A stretch of 64,000 nucleotides of DNA from Microvirga sp. Mcv34 (GCF_024519725.1 NZ_JALJRK010000026.1:1-64000); one strand, 5' to 3'; positions 35,434 to 44,444 are shown, counted from the first letter of the stretch. Notes: generated by a model not told the origin, from the sequence alone. Numbers and translations: made by a program.

Positions 35434-36344
35434 TATTGAGCTGCCTTGGAAGCGTTGCGCCCCTTCATTTCCAAACCCTGGCCGATCCAGGTGACGCTAA
35501 GCGCGGTCAGGAAGATCGCAAGTCCTGGAGCGACGACCAGGAGCGGCGCACGCTCCGCGTAGGCCTGCGACTCCGCCAGCATGAGTGCCCAGTCTGCGTT
35601 TGGCGGCTGTACGCCGAGGCCGAGAAACGACAGGCCGCCGACGGTGATCAGCTTGTGGCCGAAACGCAGAAAGCTGATTGCCGCGATCGGACGGATTGCG
35701 TTGGGAATGACATGGCGGAAGATGATGAACGTCTTCGTGCATCCCAGCACCTCCGCCGCCCTGATGTACTCGCGCGAGTTGATCTCAAGGGTTAGTCCTC
35801 GAGCCATGCGCGCAAACGGTGTCCAGCCAACGATCGTGAGCGAGACGATCAGCGTGGTGTAGCCGGGGCCGAAGATCGCGATCATGAAGATCGCGACGAT
35901 AACGTCCGGAAACGAGATCAGCAGGTCGACGACGCGCATGATGATCTCGTCCACGAGCCCGCCTGTGCGGGCGCTGATAACACCCAGGAGGGTGCCGATC
36001 ACTGCGCACAGGATGAGCGTGACCGCAGCGATTACGACGGAGAACCGTCCGCCGATCAGCAAGCGGCTCAGCAGGTCGCGCCCGAGATGGTCGGTGCCGA
36101 GCCAGTGCTGGGCGCTGGGACCGGCCAACCGGCGCAGCAGGCTTTGCGCGGCGGGATCATGCGGAATGATCCAGGGCGAGATAATCAGAAGCACGGCGAT
36201 CGTCAGGAACAGCAGCGACCCAACTGCGAAGGACCAGTGCCTTTGGCGGATAAACCGGATGGCCTGCGCTACAGTCGACGGCTCGGTCCGTCGAGCCGGC
36301 TCGAGGATCGTAGGGGCCGAAGGTGCAAGATGATTAATGGACAT
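35433..36344 (-). CDS. ABC transporter permease, DppC type
   Basis: A 303-residue inner-membrane permease. A cytoplasmic head of about 45 residues precedes TM1 (FAVGSLLFLTIAVLLIISPW), and the DppC-type N-terminal region HWLGTDHLGRDLLSRLLIGG is present. The EAA loop that contacts the ATPase is IRAAEVLGCTKTFIIFRHVI with Pro/Asn following. Five or six membrane spans in total. It overlaps the DppB-type gene by 11 bp and the GntR gene by one base. Forms the channel with the DppB-type partner. Confidence 0.92.
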   Translation of the reverse strand: MSINHLAPSAPTILEPARRTEPSTVAQAIRFIRQRHWSFAVGSLLFLTIAVLLIISPWIIPHDPAAQSLLRRLAGPSAQHWLGTDHLGRDLLSRLLIGGRFSVVIAAVTLILCAVIGTLLGVISARTGGLVDEIIMRVVDLLISFPDVIVAIFMIAIFGPGYTTLIVSLTIVGWTPFARMARGLTLEINSREYIRAAEVLGCTKTFIIFRHVIPNAIRPIAAISFLRFGHKLITVGGLSFLGLGVQPPNADWALMLAESQAYAERAPLLVVAPGLAIFLTALSVTWIGQGLEMKGRNASKAAQ

Positions 36345-37278
36345 GGCGGATCCGCACGGCTGGGTTCAGCAGGATGTAGAGGGCGTCGGCCAGCGTGTTG
36401 ATCAGGACCGACAGGGCGACGATGCACACGAAACTGCCTTGAAGCACCGGCACGTCGTTGTTGACGACGGCCTCGTAGATCAGCCGGCCCATGCCTGGAA
36501 TCGCGAAGATCACTTCGACCACGACGGAGCCGCCCAAGAGGCCTGCGAGCCACAGGGCGAAGAGGGTCACGACCGGCATCGCCCCGTTGCGGATGCCATG
36601 ATGAACGACGGTCTGGTTCATGTTCAGGCCGCGGCTGCGGGCAGCCGTGATGTAGGGGGCCTGCAGCACGTCCATCATGGCCGCGCGGCTCACGCGGGTG
36701 AAGTAGGCCAGCGGGCGCAGGCTGAGCACGACAGCCGGGAGGACCAGCGAGGCGGGCCCTTCCCAGCCGGCGGAGGGCAACAGGCCCAAATAAAGGGAGA
36801 AGACCAGGACGGCCATCGGGGCGAACCAGTACTCGGGCACCGCCACGAAGGTCTGCGTGACAAAGGTCGCCACGGTGTCGATTGCCTTGCCGGGTCTCAT
36901 GGCGCTGAGCGTTCCCAAGGGAAGGGCGACGGCGAGCGCGATCCCCAATGCGGTCATGGCCAGGGTGAACGAGACCACCAGGGCGCGCGCCACTTCCGGA
37001 CCCACGGGAGAACGGCTGACGAAGGAGTAGCCGAAATCCCCCTGGAGCGCGTTCCACAACCAGCCCAGGTATTGCACGTAGAGAGGCCGGTCGAGGCCGA
37101 GATGAACCCGCATCGCTTCCACGGCAGCCGGGTCGACGGCCATGTCGCCGACGCGCGACTGCACGATCGTGCGCACAGGATCGCCCCCGCTCATGTAGGG
37201 AACCAGGAAGGCGAGAAGCGAGATGATCACCAGTGTCAGACAGAGGATCAGGGAACGTTGCAGGGCTATCATCCACAT
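36334..37278 (-). CDS. ABC transporter permease, DppB type
   Basis: A 314-residue inner-membrane permease with the DppB N-terminal pattern (LILCLTLVIISLLAFLVPYM, GGDPVRTIV), six predicted spans and the EAA loop YITAARSRGLNMNQTVVHHG. It starts 24 bp after the PuuB-like oxidase gene and overlaps the DppC-type gene by 11 bp. The combination PuuB-like oxidase, DppB, DppC, GntR, DppD, DppF, then DppA-type protein is one probable transcript. Confidence 0.92.
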   Translation of the reverse strand: MWMIALQRSLILCLTLVIISLLAFLVPYMSGGDPVRTIVQSRVGDMAVDPAAVEAMRVHLGLDRPLYVQYLGWLWNALQGDFGYSFVSRSPVGPEVARALVVSFTLAMTALGIALAVALPLGTLSAMRPGKAIDTVATFVTQTFVAVPEYWFAPMAVLVFSLYLGLLPSAGWEGPASLVLPAVVLSLRPLAYFTRVSRAAMMDVLQAPYITAARSRGLNMNQTVVHHGIRNGAMPVVTLFALWLAGLLGGSVVVEVIFAIPGMGRLIYEAVVNNDVPVLQGSFVCIVALSVLINTLADALYILLNPAVRIRHVH

Positions 37279-37302
37279 GGTCTCGTCCTCTCCCAGATCA
37301 TC

Positions 37303-38580
37303 TCAGTGCAGGATGTCTTGCAAGCGGTAATAGGCTCCCACGAAGGGGAGGAACCAGGGCGGGCCGAAGTGCCCCGGGATGGCAGGCCATTCCATGTCAC
37401 GCCAGATGTTGGCTTCCGGCTTGCCGCTCATGACCTCGGCCATTACAACGCCCATATGCGTGGACATCTGCGTGCCGTGTCCGCTGTAGCCCATGGAATA
37501 GAACACGCCGTCGTGCTCGCCAGCGCGGGGCAGGCGATCGGCGGTCATGTCCACCAGGCCGCCCCAGCAGTAATCGATGCCTACGCCGCGCAGGCTGGGA
37601 AACACGGCATGCATGGTCCGCTCGAGGATCTTACCGCTCTTGGCATCGGAGAGCGGATTCGACATCGCGAAGCGGGCTCGTCCTCCGAACAGCAGGCGAT
37701 TGTCCGGCGTGATGCGGAAATATGAGCCGACGTTCTTCGAGTCGGTTGCCATACGCCGGGTCGGCATGAGAGCGTCGACGGTCTCGGTGGGCAGCGGCTC
37801 GGTCACGATGATGAAGCTGCCGATGGGAACGATGCGCCGGCGGTAGTGAAAGAAGGGACCAACCGTCGAGGTGCCGGTGGCGAGCAGGACCTGCGAGGCC
37901 CGGATCGTGCCACGGGACGTGATGACCTCATGCTCGTATCCGCGGACACGGTTCAGTTTCGTGACGGGAGCGTTCTCGTAGATGCGCACGCCGTGCCGCG
38001 TAGCCGCTCTGGCCAGGCCATGCACGAACTTTCCCATGTGCATGCTGGCGCTTTTGCCGAAGACGAGGCCGCCGTGATAGCGGTCGGTGCCGATTTCCGA
38101 GCGCATGGCTGGAGCCGGCACCAACTTGGTATCCGGATCCACTTCCCGGGCGAGCACTTCGTGGGTACGGGCCAGCTTCTCGTAGTGCTCCGGCTTGGCC
38201 GCAAGCTTGATCTTGCCCGTCCGGGCGAAGTCGCAGTCGATTTCTTCCTCTCTGACGAGCCGCTCGACCGTGTCGACTGCCGCGTCGTAGGCACGATAGA
38301 GTGTGCGGGCCTGAGCGAGACCGAGTTGCTCCACGGCGCCGCGGAAATCGGCCGCAAGACCGTTGTTGCACTGCCCCCCGTTTCGGCCTGAGGCACCGGC
38401 GCCGACACGGCTTGCATCGATCAGAACGACGTCGGCGCCGTTCTTCGCGAGCGCGATGGCCGCCGAGAGCCCGGTAAAGCCACCTCCAATGACAACGACG
38501 TCAGCGCGCCCGGCGAGGTCGTCTGAGGTCCCGCCAGTAAAGGGTGGCGCCGTATCGAGCCAATATGATGCAAGTTTCAT
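37303..38580 (-). CDS. PuuB/OrdL-like gamma-glutamylputrescine oxidase family flavoprotein
   Basis: A 425-residue DAO-fold flavoprotein, the same length as E. coli PuuB (426). Features shared with PuuB: the FAD motif VVVIGGGFTGLSAAIALAKN, GAGASGRNGGQCNNGL, YFRITPDNRLLFGGRARF and GYSGHGTQMSTHMGVV. It should oxidise a primary or secondary amine to an aldehyde plus ammonia. ATG 38580 is chosen: the promoter at 38662-38696 would start RNA near 38655, making an upstream in-frame start at that point leaderless. First gene of the peptide-type ABC operon. Because the importer is of the peptide class, a gamma-glutamyl or other amide-linked amine is a reasonable substrate guess. Confidence 0.86.
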   Translation of the reverse strand: MKLASYWLDTAPPFTGGTSDDLAGRADVVVIGGGFTGLSAAIALAKNGADVVLIDASRVGAGASGRNGGQCNNGLAADFRGAVEQLGLAQARTLYRAYDAAVDTVERLVREEEIDCDFARTGKIKLAAKPEHYEKLARTHEVLAREVDPDTKLVPAPAMRSEIGTDRYHGGLVFGKSASMHMGKFVHGLARAATRHGVRIYENAPVTKLNRVRGYEHEVITSRGTIRASQVLLATGTSTVGPFFHYRRRIVPIGSFIIVTEPLPTETVDALMPTRRMATDSKNVGSYFRITPDNRLLFGGRARFAMSNPLSDAKSGKILERTMHAVFPSLRGVGIDYCWGGLVDMTADRLPRAGEHDGVFYSMGYSGHGTQMSTHMGVVMAEVMSGKPEANIWRDMEWPAIPGHFGPPWFLPFVGAYYRLQDILH

Positions 38581-38661
38581 GATCCGGCTTTCTGACGATC
38601 GGCTCATGCCGTCATCGGTCGTCCAAGGGAACGAGGCGCTGCGGATTTCATCCATGCAGCC

Positions 38662-38696
38662 ATAATGTACTCAGTTGTATGATTGTCAACAATCAT
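38662..38696 (-). promoter_or_regulatory. Promoter and overlapping palindromic operator of the PuuB-like/ABC operon
   Basis: On the minus strand, -35 TTGACA (38689-38684), a 16-bp spacer and -10 CATTAT (38667-38662). The perfect palindrome ATGATTGTCAACAATCAT (38679-38696) covers the -35 box. A repressor dimer here would block polymerase; the GntR-family protein encoded within the operon is the natural candidate, since FadR-type regulators use AT-rich palindromes of this length. Confidence 0.72.
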
Positions 38697-38768
38697 AAAA
38701 TCGACAATTGCCCATTTATTCGGCTTCATTTGTGGAATGTCTGCGCACATTGGAGCTTCTGGCAAGTC

Positions 38769-38792
38769 ATCAATACGATATAAAGTATTGAT
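38769..38792. repeat. Second AT-rich inverted repeat near the GntR-type operator
   Basis: ATCAATAC and GTATTGAT flank GATATAAA. It lies 72 bp upstream of the palindrome at 38679 and downstream of the dehalogenase terminator. It may be an auxiliary operator; its arms differ from the first palindrome. Confidence 0.5.
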
Positions 38793-38805
38793 CATTGTTC
38801 GTCTG

Positions 38806-38828
38806 AAAAAGGCGAGATAAATCTCGCC
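38806..38828 (-). terminator. Intrinsic terminator of the haloacid dehalogenase gene
   Basis: GGCGAGAT-TT-ATCTCGCC on the minus strand, followed by five T (38810-38806). It lies 52 bp past the dehalogenase stop and insulates the downstream PuuB-like/ABC operon promoter. Confidence 0.85.
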
Positions 38829-38880
38829 CTTCGCATGGGTAAAGCTTTACTCAACCTGGATTTTACGCAGGCTGCTATTC

Positions 38881-39549
38881 TCAGAGACCGAGCAAGCCTG
38901 GTAATCCGGAGATGTCCTTGATCTCGTGGTAGCCGTAGTACGGGTTCGGCGGCTCGTGTCCGCGGTTCACCCAAACTTTGTTCGTGATGTGCAGATCGTG
39001 TGCCGTCATGAGGTCGTACCGGAAGCTCGACGAGACATGCAGGAGGTCTTCCGGGCCGCAGCCCAGTTGATCCATCATGTATTCGAAGCCACGCATGCGT
39101 GGCTTGTAGGATTGTGCATCCTCTGCCGTGAACACCGCATGGAAGGGAGCCCCGAGCTTCTCGACGTTGGAGTGGATCTGGCTGTTGTCGGCGTTCGAGA
39201 GGATCACAAGGGGGAAGTGCTTGGCGACTTGGGCGAGCGCCACCGGTACGTCTGGGTGGGGGCCCCAGGTAGGAACCGAGTTGTAGATGAATTCGGCATC
39301 GCTCTCACGGAATTCGACATTCCAGAGCTTGCACGTCCGGGAAATCGAGTTTCGCACTACTTCGGAATACGGCTTCCATGCACCGAGAACTTCGTCCAGC
39401 CGGTAGGCTGAAAAATCGCGGGTGAAAGCATCCATCCTGTCCGCACTCACCCGGTCTGCGTAAACCGTCCGCGCCGCCGGGGCCATCTCGAAGTAGATGA
39501 GCGTGCCGTAGCAGTCGAAGGTGATGTATTTTGGCCTGAGTTGGGTCAT
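38881..39549 (-). CDS. Haloacid dehalogenase type II-like hydrolase (HAD superfamily)
   Basis: A 222-residue HAD hydrolase. Catalytic motifs in order: ITFDCYGTLIYFEM with the nucleophilic Asp near residue 10, VILSNADNSQIH near 115, SYKPRMRGFEYMMDQLG with the Lys near 147, and VSSSFRYDLMTAHDL near 170. This is the type II (S)-2-haloacid dehalogenase subgroup, but many members act on phosphorylated or other small acids. ATG 39549 is chosen; the frame is open 42 codons upstream into unlike sequence. It sits in an amine-catabolism block and has its own terminator. Confidence 0.86.
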   Translation of the reverse strand: MTQLRPKYITFDCYGTLIYFEMAPAARTVYADRVSADRMDAFTRDFSAYRLDEVLGAWKPYSEVVRNSISRTCKLWNVEFRESDAEFIYNSVPTWGPHPDVPVALAQVAKHFPLVILSNADNSQIHSNVEKLGAPFHAVFTAEDAQSYKPRMRGFEYMMDQLGCGPEDLLHVSSSFRYDLMTAHDLHITNKVWVNRGHEPPNPYYGYHEIKDISGLPGLLGL

Positions 39550-39851
39550 GAGGATCAGCCCTTGTTCGTTGCTGGCGACGTGGAATGGATAAGGTCGGGT
39601 GGCGCTTGCCGGTCTGAGCTTGCTTTCGTCGAACCGTTGCGGGTGATACGCGCCATGGCCTCCGAGGCGGTGCACCCTCCGGCACTTCCTGAAGCGTAAG
39701 CCTGTCCACGAAGGGGCGGTTGCGCTTTGTGCCGTGTCCTAAGGAAGATCATGCCGATTGATGCGGCCTCGACAGCACGGATTGCTGGCATGGTTCGCGA
39801 TGCGGCGATACAGGTTGGCGGGTACATAGGATAGCCCTCCGGCTCATGACC
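39550..39851. other. Intergenic, no supported gene
   Basis: 302 bp between the aldehyde dehydrogenase stop and the dehalogenase start, both minus strand. A 90-codon minus frame (39555-39827) shows no motif. No hairpin with a T-run was found. Confidence 0.45.
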
Positions 39852-41330
39852 TTACGCGGAGAAGTCGATGAGGGCGCTCTTGAGGCGCATGTTAGCCTCC
39901 ACCGCATGACGGCCCAAGTCCTTGCCGATACCAGAACTCTTGTAGCCGCCGGTCGGGATGATGTAGTCCGCAGTGCGTCCGTAGCGGTTCACCCAGACCG
40001 TGCCGGCCTTGATGGTCCGCACCGCGCGCATAGCCTTGCTCACATCGCCTGTGTAGACTCCGGCCGCGAGGCCATATACCGGGTGGTCGGCGAGAGCCAG
40101 ACCCTCCTCCTCGTCGTCGAAGCTTTGGACCGTCAGGACGGGGCCGAACACCTCCTCACGCACCGCTTCCATATGGGACGAAGCGCCTGTGAGGATGGTG
40201 GGCTCGTAGAAGGCGCCATCCTGGATCGACGCCACCCGGCGTCCGCCGATGACGGCTTCGGCACCCTCCGCCACAGTCCGCCGGACAATGCCGTGGATGC
40301 GGTCGAGCTGAGGCGTGGAGATGATGGGGGCGAAGGAGGTGTCGGCGCGCCAGGTCGGCCCGGGACGCACTTCCTTCGCCAAGGAAATGAGCTGGTCGAG
40401 GAGTTGATCCTGCGCCCTGCGCTGCACGATCAGCCGTGAGCCCGCCACGCAGACCTGCCCCGCATTGCCGAGAATGGAGTTGGAGATGGCGCGCCCCACA
40501 CGGCCAAGATCGGGCACGTCGGCAAAGACGAGCTGCGGGCTCTTGCCGCCCAGCTCCAGGGTGAGGGGTTTGACGCCGCTCTCGGCGCTGGCCGCCATGA
40601 TGGCAGCGCCCGTGCGCGTGGAGCCAGTGAAAGAGATCTTGCCTACCACCGGGTGACGGCACATGGCGTCGCCCGTCACCGCGCCGGTGCCCTGGACAAC
40701 GTTGAGTATGCCCGGTGGCATGCCTGCCTCGATGGCGAGTTCCGCCAGACGCACCATGGAGAACGGCGTCATCTCGGAGGGCTTTAGGACCACCGCATTT
40801 CCCGCTGCAAGAGCCGGGCCGATCTTGGTGAGGGCCTGCGTGATGGGGAAGTTCCAGGGCGCGATACATGCGACGACGCCGTAGGGTTCGGCGATCACGA
40901 GGCCCAGATGGTCGGAGCGGGTGGCCGCCACGTCGCCGCCGAGCTTGTCCGCCCATTCGGCAAAGAACCGGACGCAATCCGCACTGTAGGGAAGGTCGAC
41001 CGCGAGCACGTCCTTGATCGGCCGTGTGGAGCCCAAAGCCTCAAGCCTGCCCAGTTCTTCCTTATTAACTTCCATGAGGTCGGCCCAACGCCGCATGATG
41101 CGGGCCCGGTTGCGAGGGGCGCCGGAAGCCCAGTCCGACGTCTCGAAGGCGCGCTGCGCCGACGACACCGCCCGGTCCACCGTCTCTGGGGTCGCGATCG
41201 GCAGGTCCGCATAGATATAGTTGTCGGATGGCCGGCGGACCGGAAGCGTGTCGCTGTGATCGGTGACGAGCGTCCCGTCGATGAAGTGACCGTTGGGGAT
41301 GGAAACGGTGTTCGGATCGAAATCGAGCAT
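39852..41330 (-). CDS. Aldehyde dehydrogenase, PuuC-like
   Basis: A 492-residue NAD(P)-dependent aldehyde dehydrogenase. Motifs: CIAPWNFPITQALTKIGPAL, LTLELGGKSPQLVF with the catalytic Glu near 262, and LGNAGQVCVAGSRLIVQ with the catalytic Cys near 296. Broad-specificity members oxidise gamma-glutamyl-gamma-aminobutyraldehyde, aminobutyraldehyde or betaine aldehyde. It starts 22 bp after the sarcosine-oxidase-like gene on the same strand, so it likely takes that enzyme's aldehyde product or that of the PuuB-like oxidase. Confidence 0.87.
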   Translation of the reverse strand: MLDFDPNTVSIPNGHFIDGTLVTDHSDTLPVRRPSDNYIYADLPIATPETVDRAVSSAQRAFETSDWASGAPRNRARIMRRWADLMEVNKEELGRLEALGSTRPIKDVLAVDLPYSADCVRFFAEWADKLGGDVAATRSDHLGLVIAEPYGVVACIAPWNFPITQALTKIGPALAAGNAVVLKPSEMTPFSMVRLAELAIEAGMPPGILNVVQGTGAVTGDAMCRHPVVGKISFTGSTRTGAAIMAASAESGVKPLTLELGGKSPQLVFADVPDLGRVGRAISNSILGNAGQVCVAGSRLIVQRRAQDQLLDQLISLAKEVRPGPTWRADTSFAPIISTPQLDRIHGIVRRTVAEGAEAVIGGRRVASIQDGAFYEPTILTGASSHMEAVREEVFGPVLTVQSFDDEEEGLALADHPVYGLAAGVYTGDVSKAMRAVRTIKAGTVWVNRYGRTADYIIPTGGYKSSGIGKDLGRHAVEANMRLKSALIDFSA

Positions 41331-41352
41331 GGCGGTTGTCCTAGCGCGGAGT

Positions 41353-42456
41353 TCAGTGGCCGGCGGCCCAGCGGGAGAGGTCAGCAGCGGATTCGGCCCC
41401 CTCGAACATGCCGACGATGCGCTCGCCTAGAAGCGGGCCGAACTTGAACATCTGGCCGTCGCAGTTCGTCACCACGAGGCCTCGCCCGAGTTGGTCGACC
41501 TTGAAGCGGCGCGAGGGGTCAAGAACGTAGAAGCCCACCTGGATCCGCGTGGGCTGGTACCCGTCCGGTTCGTTGAAATAGGGCTTGAACGCTCCCAGGA
41601 TTGCCGCGCTCTCAGCCTCCAGATCGGAGTCGAAGCCGTGCTGCTCCGGCCGCGCGAGCCTGCGGTGGGCACTGTAGCCGATCTTCAGACCGGCCCCGCG
41701 GCGATCGGGCAGGGTGTAGCCTGTATGGTCACCCAAAGAAGCAATGGCGGGGGCGTTGCGCCACGACTCCTTGTAGCGGGCCGGCGGCTCCACATAGCAG
41801 AGTCCCTGGCGGTAGACCGCGTTATCCCCGTAGCGGTCCGGCAGCAAGCCGGGAAGCCAGGCTCCCGCAGCGATGACGAGGAGATCGCCCTCCACCGTCG
41901 TACCGTCTGCCCGCTCGGCGATGCCGTTCTCGGGGTCTACGCGGACCACCTTGCAGTTCGCCTCGATCTCGGCTCCGTGATCCACCACCCATTGCGCGAG
42001 GTCGGTGACGATCCGGCTGGCGAAGAGGGGCCCGCCGCGCGCGGCGACGACGCCCCAAGCGCCCTCCGGCAGGGTCAGGTGTGGGCACAGGCGCTCCACA
42101 CCCTCGCGGTCCAAGACCTCATGGTCGAGGCCGATGGCTTGGAACGTCCTCAAGGATTTTTCCGCATAGTCGTTGGACGCCAGGGAGATGGCGATGCTGC
42201 CGGTATTCTCGAAGTGGTCGGTACCCAGATCGTCCCAGAGCCGATCCCACGCGTCGAACGCGCTCGTGACCATGCGGGTGTAGCCTTCGGCAGACCCATA
42301 CTGGTACCGGATCATCCGATGCAGGTCGAAGGAGGCGGCCTGAGGATTCGGGACAGGCCCCTGCTCCAGGACGACGGCCTCATGGCCCTTCTTCAGGGCG
42401 GCCCGAGCCACCGATAGTCCAACGATCCCTGCACCAATGATGACGATGCGCGCCAT
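41353..42456 (-). CDS. Sarcosine oxidase-like FAD oxidoreductase
   Basis: A 367-residue DAO-fold flavoprotein with the compact size of monomeric sarcosine oxidase and N-methyl-tryptophan oxidase. FAD motif RIVIIGAGIVGLSVARAALK at the N-terminus; SFDLHRMIRYQYG near residue 43 matches the SHGxxRxIRxxY region next to the flavin; and TNCDGQMFKFGPLLGERI is the C-terminal FAD loop. It would oxidise a secondary amine such as an N-methyl or N-alkyl amino acid, giving an aldehyde or imine. First gene of a two-gene minus-strand unit with the aldehyde dehydrogenase. Confidence 0.82.
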   Translation of the reverse strand: MARIVIIGAGIVGLSVARAALKKGHEAVVLEQGPVPNPQAASFDLHRMIRYQYGSAEGYTRMVTSAFDAWDRLWDDLGTDHFENTGSIAISLASNDYAEKSLRTFQAIGLDHEVLDREGVERLCPHLTLPEGAWGVVAARGGPLFASRIVTDLAQWVVDHGAEIEANCKVVRVDPENGIAERADGTTVEGDLLVIAAGAWLPGLLPDRYGDNAVYRQGLCYVEPPARYKESWRNAPAIASLGDHTGYTLPDRRGAGLKIGYSAHRRLARPEQHGFDSDLEAESAAILGAFKPYFNEPDGYQPTRIQVGFYVLDPSRRFKVDQLGRGLVVTNCDGQMFKFGPLLGERIVGMFEGAESAADLSRWAAGH

Positions 42457-42777
42457 GGATGAACCTGCCCCTTCGTTGTTGCAGCCTCAAGCGTAAGCCC
42501 GGGCGCGGAGCAGATGTTACGGAGGTGGCAGGAGCATTCGGCAAAAGATATTCGCGAGGACGGCGGCAACAGCGCATTCTGCTTCACGGAGCGGGCAGGA
42601 TGAGCAAAGCCATAGGGAAGGGGGCCGCCGAAGGGTAAGGAGTGACACCGCATTGCGGCAGAAACTGCTGCCGGTTCGGGTATCTCCGCAATAATCGCCT
42701 CGCTTAAGCCGCGACAGAGGCGAAGAATCTCGGCCGACTTTCCGTAAGCTTTCGGCATTGTTGTCATGGGAGATGCG
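42457..42777. other. Divergent intergenic region
   Basis: 321 bp between the minus-strand sarcosine-oxidase-like gene and the plus-strand copy 2 of the three-component dehydrogenase. It must hold two divergent promoters; I could not pick out confident -10/-35 boxes or an operator. Long open frames antisense to the dehydrogenase genes pass through it. Confidence 0.45.
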
Positions 42778-43089
42778 ATGCCCGCGCGCTTTGTCCGGGT
42801 TGCCGAGCAGGATCGGCGACCCATCGAGATCGAGATCGATGGCGTTCGCCATACGGCGCTCGAAGGAGATACCCTCTTGGTCGCCGTGCTCACCCATGCC
42901 GAGCGCCTGCGGCAATCGGAGTTCAGTGACGGCTCCAGGGCCGGTTTCTGCCTGATGGGGGCGTGCCAGGATTGCTGGATGTGGACAGCCGACGGCCAAC
43001 GCATTCGCGCCTGCACCGCCACGGTCGCCCCTGGCATGAGCGTTCTCACCAATCCCCCGTCGGAGGATATATGGCCGATCTCCGCGTAG
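42778..43089 (+). CDS. Small (2Fe-2S)-binding subunit, copy 2
   Basis: A 103-residue ferredoxin-like subunit homologous in design to that at 26430. Cluster residues: AGFCLMGACQDCWMWTADG near residue 57 and RACTATVAPG near 80. ATG 42778 has GGGAG five bases upstream; ATG 42766 is an alternative. It overlaps the next gene by 19 bp. In this copy the [2Fe-2S] gene comes first and the DAO subunit last, the reverse of copy 1. Confidence 0.85.
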   Translation: MPARFVRVAEQDRRPIEIEIDGVRHTALEGDTLLVAVLTHAERLRQSEFSDGSRAGFCLMGACQDCWMWTADGQRIRACTATVAPGMSVLTNPPSEDIWPISA

Positions 43090-44444
43090 TCGTCGTCGGC
43101 GCCGGCCCTGCCGGCATCCGTGCCGCGCAGACCTTCGTCGAGGCTGGCCTTCGGCCGATCGTGATCGATGAAGGCAACGCCAGCGGCGGGCAGATCTATC
43201 GCCGGCAGCCGGCACAGTTCCGCCGTTCCTATGAAACCCTCTACGGTTTCGAGGCGAAGACCGCGAAGGCCATCCACGATACCTTCGACCGGCTCGTGGG
43301 ACAGGTGGATTATCGCCCGGAGACCTTGGCCTGGAACATCTATGACGGCGCCGTGCACACCATGCGGGACGGCGTGGCCCACAAGATCCCCTTCGACGCC
43401 CTCGTTCTCGCGACGGGCGCGACGGACAGGCTCCTGCCCATCAAAGGATGGACGCTGCCCGGCTGCTACAGCATGGGCGCGGCCCAGATCGCTTTGAAGG
43501 CACAGGCCTGCGCCATCGGACGCCAAGTGGTCTTCCTGGGGACCGGGCCGCTTCTGTACTTGGTGAGCTACCAATACGCGAAGGCGGGAGCCGACGTGGC
43601 CGCCGTGCTCGACACCTCTGCCTTGTCGGGACAGATCCATGCGCTGGGCCTCATGACCAGCCGCCCGGGCCTTCTGGCGAAGGGACTCTATTACAGGGCA
43701 CAACTCCTGGCTCGCGGAGTGCCAGTGCACAACGGCGTCACGCCCGTTGAGATCGAGGGCACGGACCAGGTGGAGGCCGTGCGCTTCCGTACCCGTTCCG
43801 GCGCGGAGCGCCGCGTCGCCTGCGATGCGGTGGGAATGGGTTTTCATCTGCGCAGCGAGACCCAGCTTGCCGATCTGGCGCGCTGTGCCTTCGTGTTCGA
43901 CGAGGATCTGGCCCAGTGGCGACCCGAGACTGACTCCGATGGCCGCGCCAGTGTGAAAGGCATCTATTTGGCGGGTGATGGAGCGCGGGTGCTGGGGGCG
44001 GACGCCGCCGAGAAATCGGGGCGGCTTGCCGCCCTCGCAGCCCTCCAGGATCTCGGCCTGCCGGTCGCCGTGCGCCGCATGGATGTCCTCCGCCGGGAGC
44101 AGCAGCGCATGGAGCAGTTCCGGCGCGGCTTGGCGAGGGCCTTCCCATGGCCGGCGGAGCTGGCGAGGGCCGTGGCCGACGATGTTTTGGTCTGTCGGTG
44201 CGAGGCAATCACGGCAGGTGAGCTGCGCAGCACGGCCACCCTCAAGGGAGCACCTGAGCTGAACCGCGCCAAGGCGCTCAGCCGCGTCGGCATGGGCCGT
44301 TGCCAGGGCCGCTACTGCGGCTCGGCAGCGGCGGAGATCCTTGCGGATGTGCGGGGCGAGCGCGTCGAAGCTGTCGGCCGCCTGAGGGGCCAAGCGCCGG
44401 TGAAGCCGCTGCCGTTGTCGGCCGTCCGGGGAGCCGCGTCATGA
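43071..44444 (+). CDS. NAD(P)-binding/FAD subunit with BFD-like domain, copy 2
   Basis: A 457-residue HcnB/OoxA-like flavoprotein. FAD motif VVVGAGPAGIRAAQTFVEAG at the N-terminus, then ASGGQIYRRQ. A second dinucleotide motif, VVFLGTGPLLYLVSYQYAKAG, lies near residue 155, and the C-terminal [2Fe-2S] domain is VCRCEAITAGELRST with VGMGRCQGRYCG. ATG 43071 has GGAGG upstream and lies inside the end of the [2Fe-2S] gene. About 45 residues shorter than copy 1, mostly in the middle and at the ends. Confidence 0.86.
   Translation: MADLRVVVVGAGPAGIRAAQTFVEAGLRPIVIDEGNASGGQIYRRQPAQFRRSYETLYGFEAKTAKAIHDTFDRLVGQVDYRPETLAWNIYDGAVHTMRDGVAHKIPFDALVLATGATDRLLPIKGWTLPGCYSMGAAQIALKAQACAIGRQVVFLGTGPLLYLVSYQYAKAGADVAAVLDTSALSGQIHALGLMTSRPGLLAKGLYYRAQLLARGVPVHNGVTPVEIEGTDQVEAVRFRTRSGAERRVACDAVGMGFHLRSETQLADLARCAFVFDEDLAQWRPETDSDGRASVKGIYLAGDGARVLGADAAEKSGRLAALAALQDLGLPVAVRRMDVLRREQQRMEQFRRGLARAFPWPAELARAVADDVLVCRCEAITAGELRSTATLKGAPELNRAKALSRVGMGRCQGRYCGSAAAEILADVRGERVEAVGRLRGQAPVKPLPLSAVRGAAS

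Noticed and set aside
36337-37725. A 462-codon plus-strand frame
   Set aside because: Antisense to the DppB-type permease and the PuuB-like oxidase; His/Gly/Asp-rich with no motif.
42393-44393. A 666-codon open frame on the minus strand
   Set aside because: It is antisense to three overlapping plus-strand genes with intact FAD and [2Fe-2S] motifs; composition is typical of a shadow in GC-rich DNA.
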